Shown piece after piece: positions 56,757 through 64,000 of a stretch of DNA of 64,000 nt. Each line of letters starts with the position of its first letter. The stretch's first letter is position 1. The position numbers and the translations under genes are program-made. Source of the DNA: Candidatus Eiseniibacteriota bacterium (GTDB lineage Bacteria > Orphanbacterota > Orphanbacteria > Orphanbacterales > Orphanbacteraceae); contig JAJCZU010000007.1 of the NCBI GenBank assembly GCA_029262235.1, positions 123,630 to 187,629 on the forward strand, written 5' to 3'. The notes below the pieces were generated by a model. It ran no database searches, was not told the DNA's origin, and saw nothing but the letters and a program-made list of their open reading frames with translations.

Positions 56757-56781
56757 GAGAACCTCCAGAAGGAAGGGGCAG

Positions 56782-56818
56782 AAAAAAAGGACAATGACGG
56801 CTGACGACGTCATTGTCC
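56782..56818 (-). terminator. Intrinsic terminator after the DUF3078 gene
   Basis: On the minus strand GGACAATGACG (56818-56808) and CGTCATTGTCC (56799-56789) form a perfect 11-bp stem with an 8-base loop, followed by seven Ts (56788-56782). It ends only 26 bases before the sodN start codon. Confidence 0.87.
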
Positions 56819-56841
56819 CAAGAAGGAGTCTTTGTTGTAAA
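56812..56841 (-). promoter_or_regulatory. Possible sodN promoter overlapping the terminator
   Basis: On the minus strand TTTACA (56841-56836) and GACAAT (56817-56812) are spaced by 18 bases. The -10 hexamer lies within the first arm of the terminator stem, so RNA started here would lack a complete stem and could reach sodN. Confidence 0.45.
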
Positions 56842-56858
56842 GCGTTCCCTCGTGCGGC

Positions 56859-57902
56859 CTAGAGGAACCGGTACGTAACCCCGATTGCGAGCGTCTGCTT
56901 GAACTGCCCGGCTTTGCGGACGGCGCGACTCAGATCGGTGCCGTTCAGCAGCACGCCGTCTTCGTCGAAGCTCGTGCCCACGGTGTTGTCGAACTTGTCG
57001 TAGATCCAGCGTGTGTACAGATTCACGGCGATGATCTTCGTGATCCGGGCCGAGAAGATGTTTTCGAAATCGATATCCATCGTCGTCGAGTAATCCGCGA
57101 TGTCGGACGAGAGCCCGGCCGTGGTCAGGTCGGCGGCGCTGATCATCTCCAGGTTGTCCTTGTCCGAGTAGAAGATCGGCTGGTAGAGCGAGAGCTTCGA
57201 CGTCCACGTGACCTTGTCTTCGAGGATCTTCGTCTTGTAATCCGTGATCCATTCGATACCGCCGTCGTTCGTCGACTGGCTGAACGTTGCCGTGCTCGTC
57301 GTGTCGAACGAGTCGGTGAACTGGTCGCGCACGCTCTGACGAAACGTGAAACCGAGCCGGCTCAGGAGCGAGCGATCTTCTTCGTCGATGAACTGCCGCG
57401 CCACACCACCCGTCTCTTTGAACTTGATCGGGTTGAAGTTGAGCGAACGGCCGAGCGCGTCGGAATCGTCGATGAACTGACTCTCGACGCGACCCGACAC
57501 GAACGGGTCGACGAGCCAGCCACGCGTGAAACGGAAGATCGTTTCGTAGTCGATGAGGTCCGTGGACTTGTCGGGCGCTCCCCAGTTGCGCGAGCCGTCC
57601 TGCTGGTGCGTCTGCCCGAACGCGAGCTTCAGCTTGTTGTCCCAGTTGAGGCCTTTGCTCAGCTGGTTTTCGAGCGTGCCGTTCAGCAGCCAGGTCCAGA
57701 CGATCGAACCCTTGTCGCCGCCCGCCCAGTTGTCGCTGTACGCGCTCTGCGAGAGATTAATACCGGTCTCAAGCGATGGATAGTACTTGCCGATTTCAAG
57801 TACCCGCTTCTTGTCTTTTGTTTCGTCTGCGCTGAAAGCCTGGCCCGGCAGCGCGACGAGCGCGGCCAGGGCGACGGCCTTGAGCATAGTTCTCTTATGC
57901 AT
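56859..57902 (-). CDS. DUF3078 outer-membrane beta-barrel protein
   Basis: 347 residues with a signal peptide (MLKAVALAALVALPGQAFS). TGINLSQSAYSDNWAGGDKGS is the DUF3078 signature near the mature N-terminus. Alternating hydrophobic strands follow, and the chain ends GVTYRFL with an aromatic terminal strand, as expected of an outer-membrane barrel. The family is common in Bacteroidota relatives; its function is unknown. The ATG at 57902 has AGGAG eight bases upstream. A strong terminator follows the gene. It lies 35 bases after the channel gene at 57938. Confidence 0.8.
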   Translation of the reverse strand: MHKRTMLKAVALAALVALPGQAFSADETKDKKRVLEIGKYYPSLETGINLSQSAYSDNWAGGDKGSIVWTWLLNGTLENQLSKGLNWDNKLKLAFGQTHQQDGSRNWGAPDKSTDLIDYETIFRFTRGWLVDPFVSGRVESQFIDDSDALGRSLNFNPIKFKETGGVARQFIDEEDRSLLSRLGFTFRQSVRDQFTDSFDTTSTATFSQSTNDGGIEWITDYKTKILEDKVTWTSKLSLYQPIFYSDKDNLEMISAADLTTAGLSSDIADYSTTMDIDFENIFSARITKIIAVNLYTRWIYDKFDNTVGTSFDEDGVLLNGTDLSRAVRKAGQFKQTLAIGVTYRFL

Positions 57903-57937
57903 TGGAATCACTCCTGTCAATGAACCAAAGGGTCCTG

Positions 57938-58759
57938 TTATCTGGGGAGGGCTCTTTGTACGAAAGCGCTGTTGGGAACGGCAACGGTGCGCCCGTCGCG
58001 TTCAATGAGCGTCATGATGGGCGTAACCGATTTCAGCACGCCGCGCTCGCCGCCGATCTGGATTTCTTCGCCGATCGCGAACGTGCGTCGCACGTAAAGC
58101 CCCGCCACGATGCTGCGCGTGATCTCACGGGCACCGAGTCCGAACGCGAGCGCGAAAGCAAGCGCCAGCCCGCCGAAGAGAATCAGCACGACCGAGTGCA
58201 CGATCGCCATATCGATCTTGAGCTGGGTGACGGCGAGAATCCCTACGATCAGAACGATCATCGCGGAAATGAGGCGGCCGAGTACGGCGGCGTATTCAAT
58301 GCCGGCGCCCGCCGCCGCGGCGGAGACCGCACGGCCTGCGAACTGGCCGAGCATCGTGCCGAGAAGCACGATCATGATCGAAGCGATGACCGACGGCAGG
58401 AACGAGAAGAACGCGCCGATCAGGTTGCTGACTTCATGCAGAAGCAGCACGTCGGACGATGTCCGCACGAAAAACACGAGCAGAAGAAAGTAGAGAATTT
58501 TCGGGATGAATACGGACATCGGGTCGCGCATACCGATGCGCGAAAGGGACTCCGAGATGCCGCCCTTCTCGAGGAGCGAGTCGAACTTGATGCGCGACAG
58601 AACGGTCGCCAGCGTTTTCTGTACGATCTTCGCGATAATGAAACCGATGATGAGGATGACGAGGGCGGTGACAATGCGCGGGACGAACTCGGTCGTCGCC
58701 AGCAGCATGTTGTTCAGGATCTCCTGTAACACGCCGACGAGATCGAACTGGTTGTTCAT
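57938..58759 (-). CDS. MscS/CmpX-like small-conductance channel protein
   Basis: 273 residues. Five to six hydrophobic segments include IVTALVILIIGFIIAKIVQK and SVIASIMIVLLGTMLGQFAG (the TM-helix repeat of Pfam 05552 type). Pore-lining GGLALAFALAFGLGAREITR and the start of an MscS beta domain follow (RRTFAIGEEIQIGGERGVL, VAVPNSAFVQ). The C-terminal cage of full MscS is missing. It probably acts in osmotic adaptation. Its ATG overlaps the stop of the 92-residue gene upstream. Confidence 0.82.
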   Translation of the reverse strand: MNNQFDLVGVLQEILNNMLLATTEFVPRIVTALVILIIGFIIAKIVQKTLATVLSRIKFDSLLEKGGISESLSRIGMRDPMSVFIPKILYFLLLVFFVRTSSDVLLLHEVSNLIGAFFSFLPSVIASIMIVLLGTMLGQFAGRAVSAAAAGAGIEYAAVLGRLISAMIVLIVGILAVTQLKIDMAIVHSVVLILFGGLALAFALAFGLGAREITRSIVAGLYVRRTFAIGEEIQIGGERGVLKSVTPIMTLIERDGRTVAVPNSAFVQRALPR

Positions 58760-59034
58760 CGGTCGGACTCCTCTTCTTTGTCTTTTTTCTCCGGCGGCGC
58801 CGCTTCTCCGCTCAGGCTGCCGGCCACGGTGTTCCAGAGCTCGCGAAGAAACTCTCCGAGACCCGACCAGGTAAAGTCAATGGCATCAGCCGCGAAGACC
58901 CGGCGTTCGATACCGCGCACCACGCGACCGAGAAGATCCCCCTGGGGCTCTTCCTCGAGATCGAGCAGTTCCTGGATCGGCTCCCCGGCGTCGATATCGT
59001 CCGGGGAGTTGCTGTCGTCTGGCGTGTCGTTCAT
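58756..59034 (-). CDS. Small acidic hypothetical protein
   Basis: 92 residues, very acidic at both ends (DDSNSPDDIDAGEP and KKDKEEESDR), with a central amphipathic part LLGRVVRGIERRVFAADAIDF. There are no membrane segments and no recognised family. It lies between the ECF sigma gene and the channel gene and overlaps the latter (ATGA). An accessory or anti-sigma role is possible, but nothing in the sequence proves it. Confidence 0.65.
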   Translation of the reverse strand: MNDTPDDSNSPDDIDAGEPIQELLDLEEEPQGDLLGRVVRGIERRVFAADAIDFTWSGLGEFLRELWNTVAGSLSGEAAPPEKKDKEEESDR

Positions 59035-59081
59035 GCTGCTCTCTATATATTACGGGGAGAAGGGAGCTCGCAGGTGTCGCC

Positions 59082-59657
59082 TCAGGAATCCCGGTCCCCG
59101 TATTTTTCTCGAAACTGTTCGCGGGCCCTCTTGACCCGCATCTTGAGAGCGGAGAGCCCGATGTCGAGCTGGTCCGCCGCTTCCTGATAGGAAAAGCCGT
59201 CGAGGTCACAAAGAATCAGCGGCACCCGGAGCGTGTCGGGCATCTTGGCCAGCGTCTCGCGGATCCGCTTTCTCTTCCAGCTGGCGTCGACATCCTGCGT
59301 CACCTTCTCGTCGAGGTGCAGTTCGGTGTGGTACTGGCTCTCCGGATCATCCACATCGACGAAGTACTTCCCCTTCTGCTTCCGGAGGAAGTTCATGCAG
59401 TGGTTCACCTTGATCCGCTGAATCCATGTTTTGAACTGCGCGCGCCCTTCGAACCCCTTGAGCGCGAAGAAGGCCTTTACGAAAACCTCCTGCGCCAGGT
59501 CCTGCGCGTCGTCCGACGAGTTGGTCAGATACCGGCAGTTCGCCAGCACGCCCCCCTGGTGGCGGGCGACCAGCTCCTGAAAGGGACGATGGTCACGCTG
59601 GCCCGCGGTCTTTGCCTCGGCGACCAGGACTTCGTCCTTCTCTACCTTATAGTCCAT
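59082..59657 (-). CDS. RNA polymerase ECF sigma factor
   Basis: 191 residues. Region 2 shows LTNSSDDAQDLAQEVFVKAFF and FKTWIQRIKVNHCMNFLR. Region 4 shows MPDTLRVPLILCDLDGFSYQE and LDIGLSALKMRVKRAREQFRE. It belongs to the RpoE-like group. It lies 47 bases upstream of the small acidic gene and the channel gene, all in one direction, suggesting an envelope or osmotic stress operon. Confidence 0.92.
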   Translation of the reverse strand: MDYKVEKDEVLVAEAKTAGQRDHRPFQELVARHQGGVLANCRYLTNSSDDAQDLAQEVFVKAFFALKGFEGRAQFKTWIQRIKVNHCMNFLRKQKGKYFVDVDDPESQYHTELHLDEKVTQDVDASWKRKRIRETLAKMPDTLRVPLILCDLDGFSYQEAADQLDIGLSALKMRVKRAREQFREKYGDRDS

Positions 59658-60250
59658 TCGACAGCGTCTTCCTATCTGACAGGCCGTACCGGGGGAAAGT
59701 CACACGAAAACCGAGGCCTCGGTCCGTCAGGCCCCCCGGCCGGATTCCCCAGAAGTGGGGGCCGCCATTCTACCACCCGCCTCGATGGACCCCAACGATT
59801 TCAATCCGCCGGACCACTCGATTTTAACCCATCTAAAAAACTACAATTTCACTGGACATCCCATTGGGGTTCTCTATAGTTATAGGCGTTACCTGACATG
59901 CCTTCCCCAGGGTAAATGGATCTCGAACCTGCCCGCAAGATTGAAGTCGGCCGATCCGGCCGCAACCTCTGGGAAATGCCTGACCAACGTCGAGAGGAAC
60001 GCCGCTGCCACGGGGTTCGTTCGACGACCTGCGCGCGCGCTGCCCTGCGTCGCGAAAAAGATGTGACCCGCGCCGCAAGGCCCGGGTCTATGGGAGCGAA
60101 TGGACGGATTTTGCCTGGGGAATTCGAATTCGATCCCTTGCGCTGAGCGGGGACGGACCGAGCCAACAACTTGCCAGACCACCCTGTAATCGGTCCGTCT
60201 CCTTTTAAACCAATTCCCAACCCATGGGAAAATCTGGAGGAAAGCCTGAA
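59658..60250. other. Intergenic region, no gene seen
   Basis: 593 bases between divergent genes. The part 59815-59895 is markedly AT-richer (TTTTAACCCATCTAAAAAAC) and probably contains promoters for one or both sides, but I cannot assign hexamers with correct spacing. GAATTCGAATTCG at about 60119-60131 is a short palindrome. The hairpin at 60149-60206 is listed separately. Confidence 0.5.
60149..60206 (+). terminator. Hairpin followed by T-run upstream of the repeat protein gene
   Basis: GGGGACGGACCG (60149-60160) pairs with CGGTCCGTCTCC (60191-60202) over 12 bases with one wobble; the loop is 30 bases. TTTT follows at 60203-60206. No gene precedes it on this strand, so it may act as a leader attenuator for the gene at 60251 rather than as a gene terminator. 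Confidence 0.5.
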
Positions 60251-61204
60251 ATGAAGAACCTGAAGCTCGTTGTAGCTGCCCTTGCCCTGGTGATGACCAC
60301 CTCGGCCGGCCATGCACAGAACGAAACCGGCATGGAACTGCTGCCGCCGAACCCGAAGCCGGGCGAATGCTACGCTCGCGTCTTTGCTCCCGCGGTCTAC
60401 GAAACGACCACGGAAACGGTGCTCAAGAAAGATGCCTCGACGCGGATCGAAGTCATTCCCGCGAAGTGGGAAATGGGCGAAGAAACGATTCTCGTCAAAG
60501 AAGCCAGTGAGCGCATCGAAGTGATTCCGGCCACGTACAAGTGGGTGGAAGAGCGCGTGATGGTCAAGCCGGAGTCGAAAGAACTCCGCGTTGTTCCGGC
60601 TGTCTATGAGACGGCGTCGGAGCGGGTCCTCGATCAGCCGGCTCACACGGTCTGGAAAAAGGGTCGTGGCCTGATCGAAAAAGTCGGCAACACGACCGGC
60701 GAAATCATGTGTCTCGTTGAAGTGCCGGCCAGCTACAAGACGGTGACGAAGCGCACGCTTCAGACGCCGGCCCGCACCGAAGCGGTTACGATTCCGGCCG
60801 AGTACAAGACCGTGAAAAAGCAGGTCATCGGCACGCCGCCGTCGACGCGCAAAATCGTCATTCCGGCCGAATACAAGACGATCCCGGTTCGCAAAATGGC
60901 TTCGCCGGCGCAGGAACGTGCCGTTGAGATCCCGGCCGAATACCAGACACTCACCAAGCGCGTCAAGGTTTCGGGTGAGAGACTCGAATGGCGCACGGTG
61001 CTTTGCGAAACGAACATGAGCCCGACCAAGATCATGGAGATCCAGCGTGCACTCAGCAAGGCCGGATACGATCCGGGCCCGATCGACGGTCAGCTCGGCT
61101 CGAAGTCGGCGGTCGCGATCGAAGCCTACCAGCGCAAGAACGGTCTCGCGACGGGTGGCATTACGATGAAGACGCTTCAGTCGCTTGGTGTCGCAGCCCG
61201 GTAA
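60251..61204 (+). CDS. Exported protein with PA-Y repeats and peptidoglycan-binding domain
   Basis: 317 residues. A signal peptide (LKLVVAALALVMTTSAGHAQ) is followed by about eight repeats of roughly 28-35 residues built on a [VI]PAxYxTVxxxV pattern: VFAPAVYETTTETV, VIPATYKWVEERV, VVPAVYETASERV, EVPASYKTVTKRT, IPAEYKTVKKQV, IPAEYKTIPVRK, IPAEYQTLTKRV. The C-terminal 60 residues form a PG_binding_1 domain (MEIQRALSKAGYDPGPIDGQ, GSKSAVAIEAYQRKNGL). It probably sits at the cell wall or outer envelope. The ATG is 15 bases after GGAGG. Terminator-like hairpins lie on both sides. Confidence 0.82.
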   Translation: MKNLKLVVAALALVMTTSAGHAQNETGMELLPPNPKPGECYARVFAPAVYETTTETVLKKDASTRIEVIPAKWEMGEETILVKEASERIEVIPATYKWVEERVMVKPESKELRVVPAVYETASERVLDQPAHTVWKKGRGLIEKVGNTTGEIMCLVEVPASYKTVTKRTLQTPARTEAVTIPAEYKTVKKQVIGTPPSTRKIVIPAEYKTIPVRKMASPAQERAVEIPAEYQTLTKRVKVSGERLEWRTVLCETNMSPTKIMEIQRALSKAGYDPGPIDGQLGSKSAVAIEAYQRKNGLATGGITMKTLQSLGVAAR

Positions 61205-61228
61205 CTGAGCTTCCCATAAGAAAAGTCA

Positions 61229-61293
61229 GCCGGTCGTCGTGATCGAATGTGGGGTACGGGCAGGTACTTGGCATCACGGCGGCCGGCGCTTTT
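61229..61293 (+). terminator. Probable terminator after the repeat protein gene
   Basis: GCCGGTCGTCGTGAT (61229-61243) pairs with ATCACGGCGGCCGGC (61273-61287) over 15 bases with two G-U pairs, and TTTT follows at 61290-61293. The loop is 29 bases, long for a terminator but similar to the hairpin at 60149. Confidence 0.6.
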
Positions 61294-61337
61294 CTATTCC
61301 CCGGTAAATTCAATATCACTTTCCAGGGGGTCAGGTC

Positions 61338-62819
61338 ATGCAGGAGCTTTGGACGGAACTCAACTCACTTCTCGTCGGTTACGTCCCCCAGATTCTGGGG
61401 GCTTTGGCGATTCTGGTGGTCGGATGGCTGGTCGCGCTGGCAATCGCCGGCGGTGTCCGCGGCGGACTTAACCGGTCCGGGCTCGCGGAGCGCATCGGCA
61501 AGTCGATCAACAAAGAGGATCCGAACAGAAACATGGACGTCGGCAAGACAGCCGGCAAGGCAACCTATCTCGTCCTGATGCTGTTCGTAGTCATCGCGGC
61601 ATTCCAGGCACTCGGACTTACGCTCGTAACAGAACCCATCAACTCGCTTCTCACCCAGCTGTTCGATTACGCGCCCAAAATCCTCGGGGCCGCTATTCTG
61701 CTTGCGGTCGCCTGGGTCGTTGCCACGATCCTTCGCATGCTCGTCACGCGCGTGCTCGGCTCCGTGAAGTTCGACGACCGGCTCGCGAAGAACGCCGGCG
61801 TTTCCGAAACGACGTCCGTGCCGGTCTCGAAGACGCTCGGCGACGCCGTGTACTATCTTGTCTTCTTTCTCTTTCTGCCGGCGGTGCTCGGCGCCCTTTC
61901 GATGCAGGGTCTGCTCGAACCGGTCCAGTCGATGACGGATCAGTTCCTTCGCTTCCTGCCGAACATTCTGGGCGCGGTCGTGATCTTTGTTCTGGGGTGG
62001 TTTGTCGCGCGGATCGTGCGGGAAATCGTCACGTCGCTGCTCGTTGCCGTCGGCGCCGATCAGCTGATGGATCGCCTCGGCCTCAAGAAGATTTTCGGCG
62101 ACATTCAGGTATCAAGCATTATCGGGATGGTCGTCTACGCGATGATCATCATTCCGATCGCGATCTCGTCTCTCAGCGCGCTGAAGCTCGATGCCGTCAC
62201 GAACCCGGCCAGCAACATGCTGAACATGATCTGGGCTTCGTTTCCGAGCATTTTCGCCGCGCTGCTCGTGCTCGGTTTCTCGCTCATTATCGGGCGCGCC
62301 GTCGCGGGGTTCGTCCTGAACTTCCTGTCGCGCGTCGGCTTCAACAACATCGCGGTCAAGCTGCGCCTTACGAACGAAACCGGCGGTCTTGTTCCGGCGG
62401 AAATCGTGGGCAACCTGGTTCTGATCGGCATCATGATCTTCGCCCTGACCGAGGCGTTCAACCTACTCGGGTTCGCGGCGCTTTCCGCCATGTTCGTGCA
62501 GGTTCTCGAAATCGGCGGCCGCATCGTATTCGGTCTCGTGATCTTCGGCGCCGGTCTCTTTCTGGCGAACCTGATCGCGGACACCGTGCGCAAGAGCGGC
62601 GCCACGCAGTCGAATGTGCTGGCAACCATGGCCCGCGTCACGATTCTCATTCTGGTCGGCGCGATTGCGCTTCGCCAGATGGGGCTTGCGGACGAGATCA
62701 TCAACCTTGCCTTCGGGCTCCTGCTCGGTGCGGCAGCCGTTGCGTTTGCGATCGCGTTCGGGATCGGCGGACGGCAGTTCGCCGCGGAGCAGATCGAAAA
62801 GTGGAAGCGGGTCGTATAG
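61338..62819 (+). CDS. CmpX-like mechanosensitive channel family protein
   Basis: 493 residues with at least ten hydrophobic segments in a repeated pattern: ILGALAILVVGWLVALAIAGG, ILGAAILLAVAWVVATILR, ILGAVVIFVLGWFVARIVRE and IFAALLVLGFSLIIGRAVAGF are four versions of one TM-helix unit (Pfam 05552 type). The chain ends with the pore-like LGAAAVAFAIAFGIGGRQFA, where MscS proteins continue into the beta domain; that domain is absent. It is related to the channel at 57938-58759, but with more repeats. CAGGGGGTCAGG lies just before the ATG. A terminator follows. Confidence 0.82.
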   Translation: MQELWTELNSLLVGYVPQILGALAILVVGWLVALAIAGGVRGGLNRSGLAERIGKSINKEDPNRNMDVGKTAGKATYLVLMLFVVIAAFQALGLTLVTEPINSLLTQLFDYAPKILGAAILLAVAWVVATILRMLVTRVLGSVKFDDRLAKNAGVSETTSVPVSKTLGDAVYYLVFFLFLPAVLGALSMQGLLEPVQSMTDQFLRFLPNILGAVVIFVLGWFVARIVREIVTSLLVAVGADQLMDRLGLKKIFGDIQVSSIIGMVVYAMIIIPIAISSLSALKLDAVTNPASNMLNMIWASFPSIFAALLVLGFSLIIGRAVAGFVLNFLSRVGFNNIAVKLRLTNETGGLVPAEIVGNLVLIGIMIFALTEAFNLLGFAALSAMFVQVLEIGGRIVFGLVIFGAGLFLANLIADTVRKSGATQSNVLATMARVTILILVGAIALRQMGLADEIINLAFGLLLGAAAVAFAIAFGIGGRQFAAEQIEKWKRVV

Positions 62820-62867
62820 CGTCCCCTTTCCGCGGTTGAAAACACAGGCTGCCCACTGTTCTGATTC

Positions 62868-62938
62868 GGGGGCGTGCGAGTTCCGGTTCACGCAAGTGAA
62901 ACACCCTGGGGAGGGAGGAACGAGCGCGCCCCCTTTTT
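62868..62938 (+). terminator. Intrinsic terminator after the channel gene
   Basis: GGGGGCGTGC (62868-62877) pairs with GCGCGCCCCC (62924-62933) over ten bases with one wobble, followed by TTTTT (62934-62938). A small inner hairpin TTCAC-GCAA-GTGAA with a GNRA-type loop lies inside the arms. Confidence 0.75.
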
Positions 62939-62973
62939 GCTATTCTGCTAGAATCTCGCCTTACATTTTGCCG

Positions 62974-63780
62974 ATGAGGGTTTCGCGAGTGGGTGAACAA
63001 ATCTGGACTGTCGAAAAGGGCGTAGGGCCCGTAGTCGCGGTGGCACTTCACGAAGGGCACGAGGTCAGACCGGAAGTCGAGGCACAGCTGCTCGTCGATC
63101 CCGAAACGCGCCGCCGCGAAGAAGACCCATACACGGCCGAGTGGGTCACCGTGGCCCCCACCCGCGTTGTCGTCACGCGCTCCCGTTTCGAGATCGATCT
63201 CAATCGTGCCCGGTCGCGCGCGATCTATCGCCATCCCGAAGAAGCGTGGGGAATTTCGACGTGGAAAGAACCCGTTCCCGACGAGCTGATCGGACGCTCA
63301 CTGGAGAACTTCGACGCCTTCTACCGGATGATGTATCAGACACTTCTTGGCCTCGAAAAACGGTTCGGGCATTTTCTGGTTCTCGATCTTCACAGTTACT
63401 GCCATCGGCGCGGCGGACCGGACGCGCCCCCCGACCCGTCCGAACTGAACCCGCACATCAGCATCGGCACCGGTAACATGGACCGCGATTACTGGGCACC
63501 CGTCGTCGACACCTTCTGCAACTCGCTCGCGGAATACGACTATCCCGGCGGCCGGCTCGATGTTGGCGAGAACGTGCGTTTTTCCGGCGGGTACTTCGGA
63601 AGCTGGGTCCACAATACGTTTCCGCGCTCCGGATGTTCGCTTCTCGTCGAAGTGAAAAAGTTTTTCATGAACGAGTGGACGGGCGAACCTGACTGGGACG
63701 AGATTCAGAACGTGGGCGACGCGTTCGCTTCCGTCATACCGGGCGTGCTTGACGAGCTTGCGGCAATGAGCGCGCGATAG
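62974..63780 (+). CDS. N-formylglutamate amidohydrolase family protein
   Basis: 268 residues. VVAVALHEGHEVRPEV (metal-binding HEG), FLVLDLHSYCHRRGG, the NPHISIGTGN segment and LLVEVKKFFMNEWTGE match the FGase family, which includes HutG-type N-formylglutamate deformylases and relatives. The substrate is not fixed by sequence, and no other hut gene is present. The ATG at 62974 lacks a clear ribosome site; a GTG at 62989 is an alternative, and the longer open frame upstream is the shadow of the channel gene. Confidence 0.82.
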   Translation: MRVSRVGEQIWTVEKGVGPVVAVALHEGHEVRPEVEAQLLVDPETRRREEDPYTAEWVTVAPTRVVVTRSRFEIDLNRARSRAIYRHPEEAWGISTWKEPVPDELIGRSLENFDAFYRMMYQTLLGLEKRFGHFLVLDLHSYCHRRGGPDAPPDPSELNPHISIGTGNMDRDYWAPVVDTFCNSLAEYDYPGGRLDVGENVRFSGGYFGSWVHNTFPRSGCSLLVEVKKFFMNEWTGEPDWDEIQNVGDAFASVIPGVLDELAAMSAR

Positions 63781-63834
63781 GCGTGAAGTGCTGCGGGGGT
63801 GGGTGCTCGCCGTTAGGAATAAGAGTCGGAGGCG

Positions 63835-63967
63835 GCGCGAGCGGCGTGTCGGCTTCTCCTCGCCCTCGCCCTGTCGGGCTTGCTGACAAGAACATCGAAA
63901 CGAGAATGCCGTACCCCCGCTCCTCCAATGGGGCTCGGGCTGCGGGGAACCGACACGCCGCTCGCGC
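63835..63967 (+). repeat. Structured palindromic repeat, type C, copy C5
   Basis: Arms GCGCGAGCGGCGTGTCGG (63835-63852) and CCGACACGCCGCTCGCGC (63950-63967) are perfectly complementary over 18 bases. The core holds CTCGCCCTGTCGGGCTTG, a middle of about 40 bases, then CCGCTCCTCCAATGGGGCTC and GGGCTGCGGGGAA. It has the same orientation as C3. Bases 63781-63834 and 63968-64000 show no gene. Confidence 0.87.
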
Positions 63968-64000
63968 GGAGTACGGAAGAAGAGAGCGCGGGGCTCAATG

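Overview
The window is high-GC bacterial DNA built around a chromosomal replication origin. Leftward from the origin run dnaA and, further out, dnaN-recF-DUF721/dciA-gyrB-gyrA-hflX. Rightward run rpmH-rnpA-yidD-yidC-jag-mnmE-mnmG-rsmG. Both arms are therefore transcribed away from the origin. A secreted protein with a FlgD-like C-terminal Ig domain, a DUF3078 outer-membrane protein, Sec and lipoprotein signals, and a GyrA of the KPSQRR/HPHGEQ type point to a Gram-negative member of the FCB superphylum or a nearby candidate phylum (Eisenbacteria/Krumholzibacteria-like). No rRNA or marker tree is available, so this placement is inference.

Layout. 1-955: non-coding, filled with palindromic repeats, including a three-unit tandem array with a 139-base period. 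956-4728: FbpABC-like ferric iron ABC transporter. 4753-8296: CPBP protease, glutaryl-CoA dehydrogenase, crotonase and sulfotransferase (minus strand). 8357-19326: Nudix hydrolase, membrane aminopropyltransferase-like protein, CNNM/CBS transporter, CoA-binding protein, TPR glycosyltransferase-like protein, ornithine aminotransferase and two membrane-anchored unknowns. 19283-29770: FAH hydrolase and a membrane mannosyltransferase-like protein follow the hflX-gyrA-gyrB-dciA-recF-dnaN block, read from a strong-looking promoter at 29833-29861. 29934-36139: metal/oxyanion stress genes (chrA, arsC, CDGSH protein, SRAP protein, ECF sigma factor, small membrane protein, Spy/CnrX-like proteins) lie between dnaN and dnaA. 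36171-38473: dnaA with a DnaA-box cluster on each side. The cluster 3' of dnaA contains a DnaA-trio array next to an AT-rich stretch, which is the expected unwinding site. 38474-46079: rpmH to rsmG. 46080-46612: second repeat region. 46613-52187: threonine synthase, CehA-like secreted PHP protein, response regulator-kinase and a secreted alpha/beta hydrolase. 52190-55560: FIST sensor overlapping a BarA-type hybrid kinase. 55561-56285: third repeat region. 56286-63780: secreted Ni-SOD, DUF3078 protein, two MscS/CmpX-like channels, ECF sigma factor, PA-Y repeat protein and N-formylglutamate amidohydrolase. 63781-64000: another repeat copy.

The most unusual signal is a superfamily of intergenic structured repeats at 61-354, 530-898, 46127-46571, 55681-56223 and 63835-63967. 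The outer arms pair with each other within each copy, but their sequence differs completely between copies, while an inner core (GGCC-N4-GGCC or CCCATTGG, flanked by CTCG/CGAG) is conserved. This is the pattern expected when a structure, rather than a sequence, is kept. Other points of interest are the probable DnaA-trio origin, quinolone-resistant-type residues in GyrA, an RGG-rich tail on Jag, a FIST/kinase pair resembling nitric-oxide sensors, a CnrYXH-like sigma module, and a sodN promoter that appears to lie inside the upstream gene's terminator.
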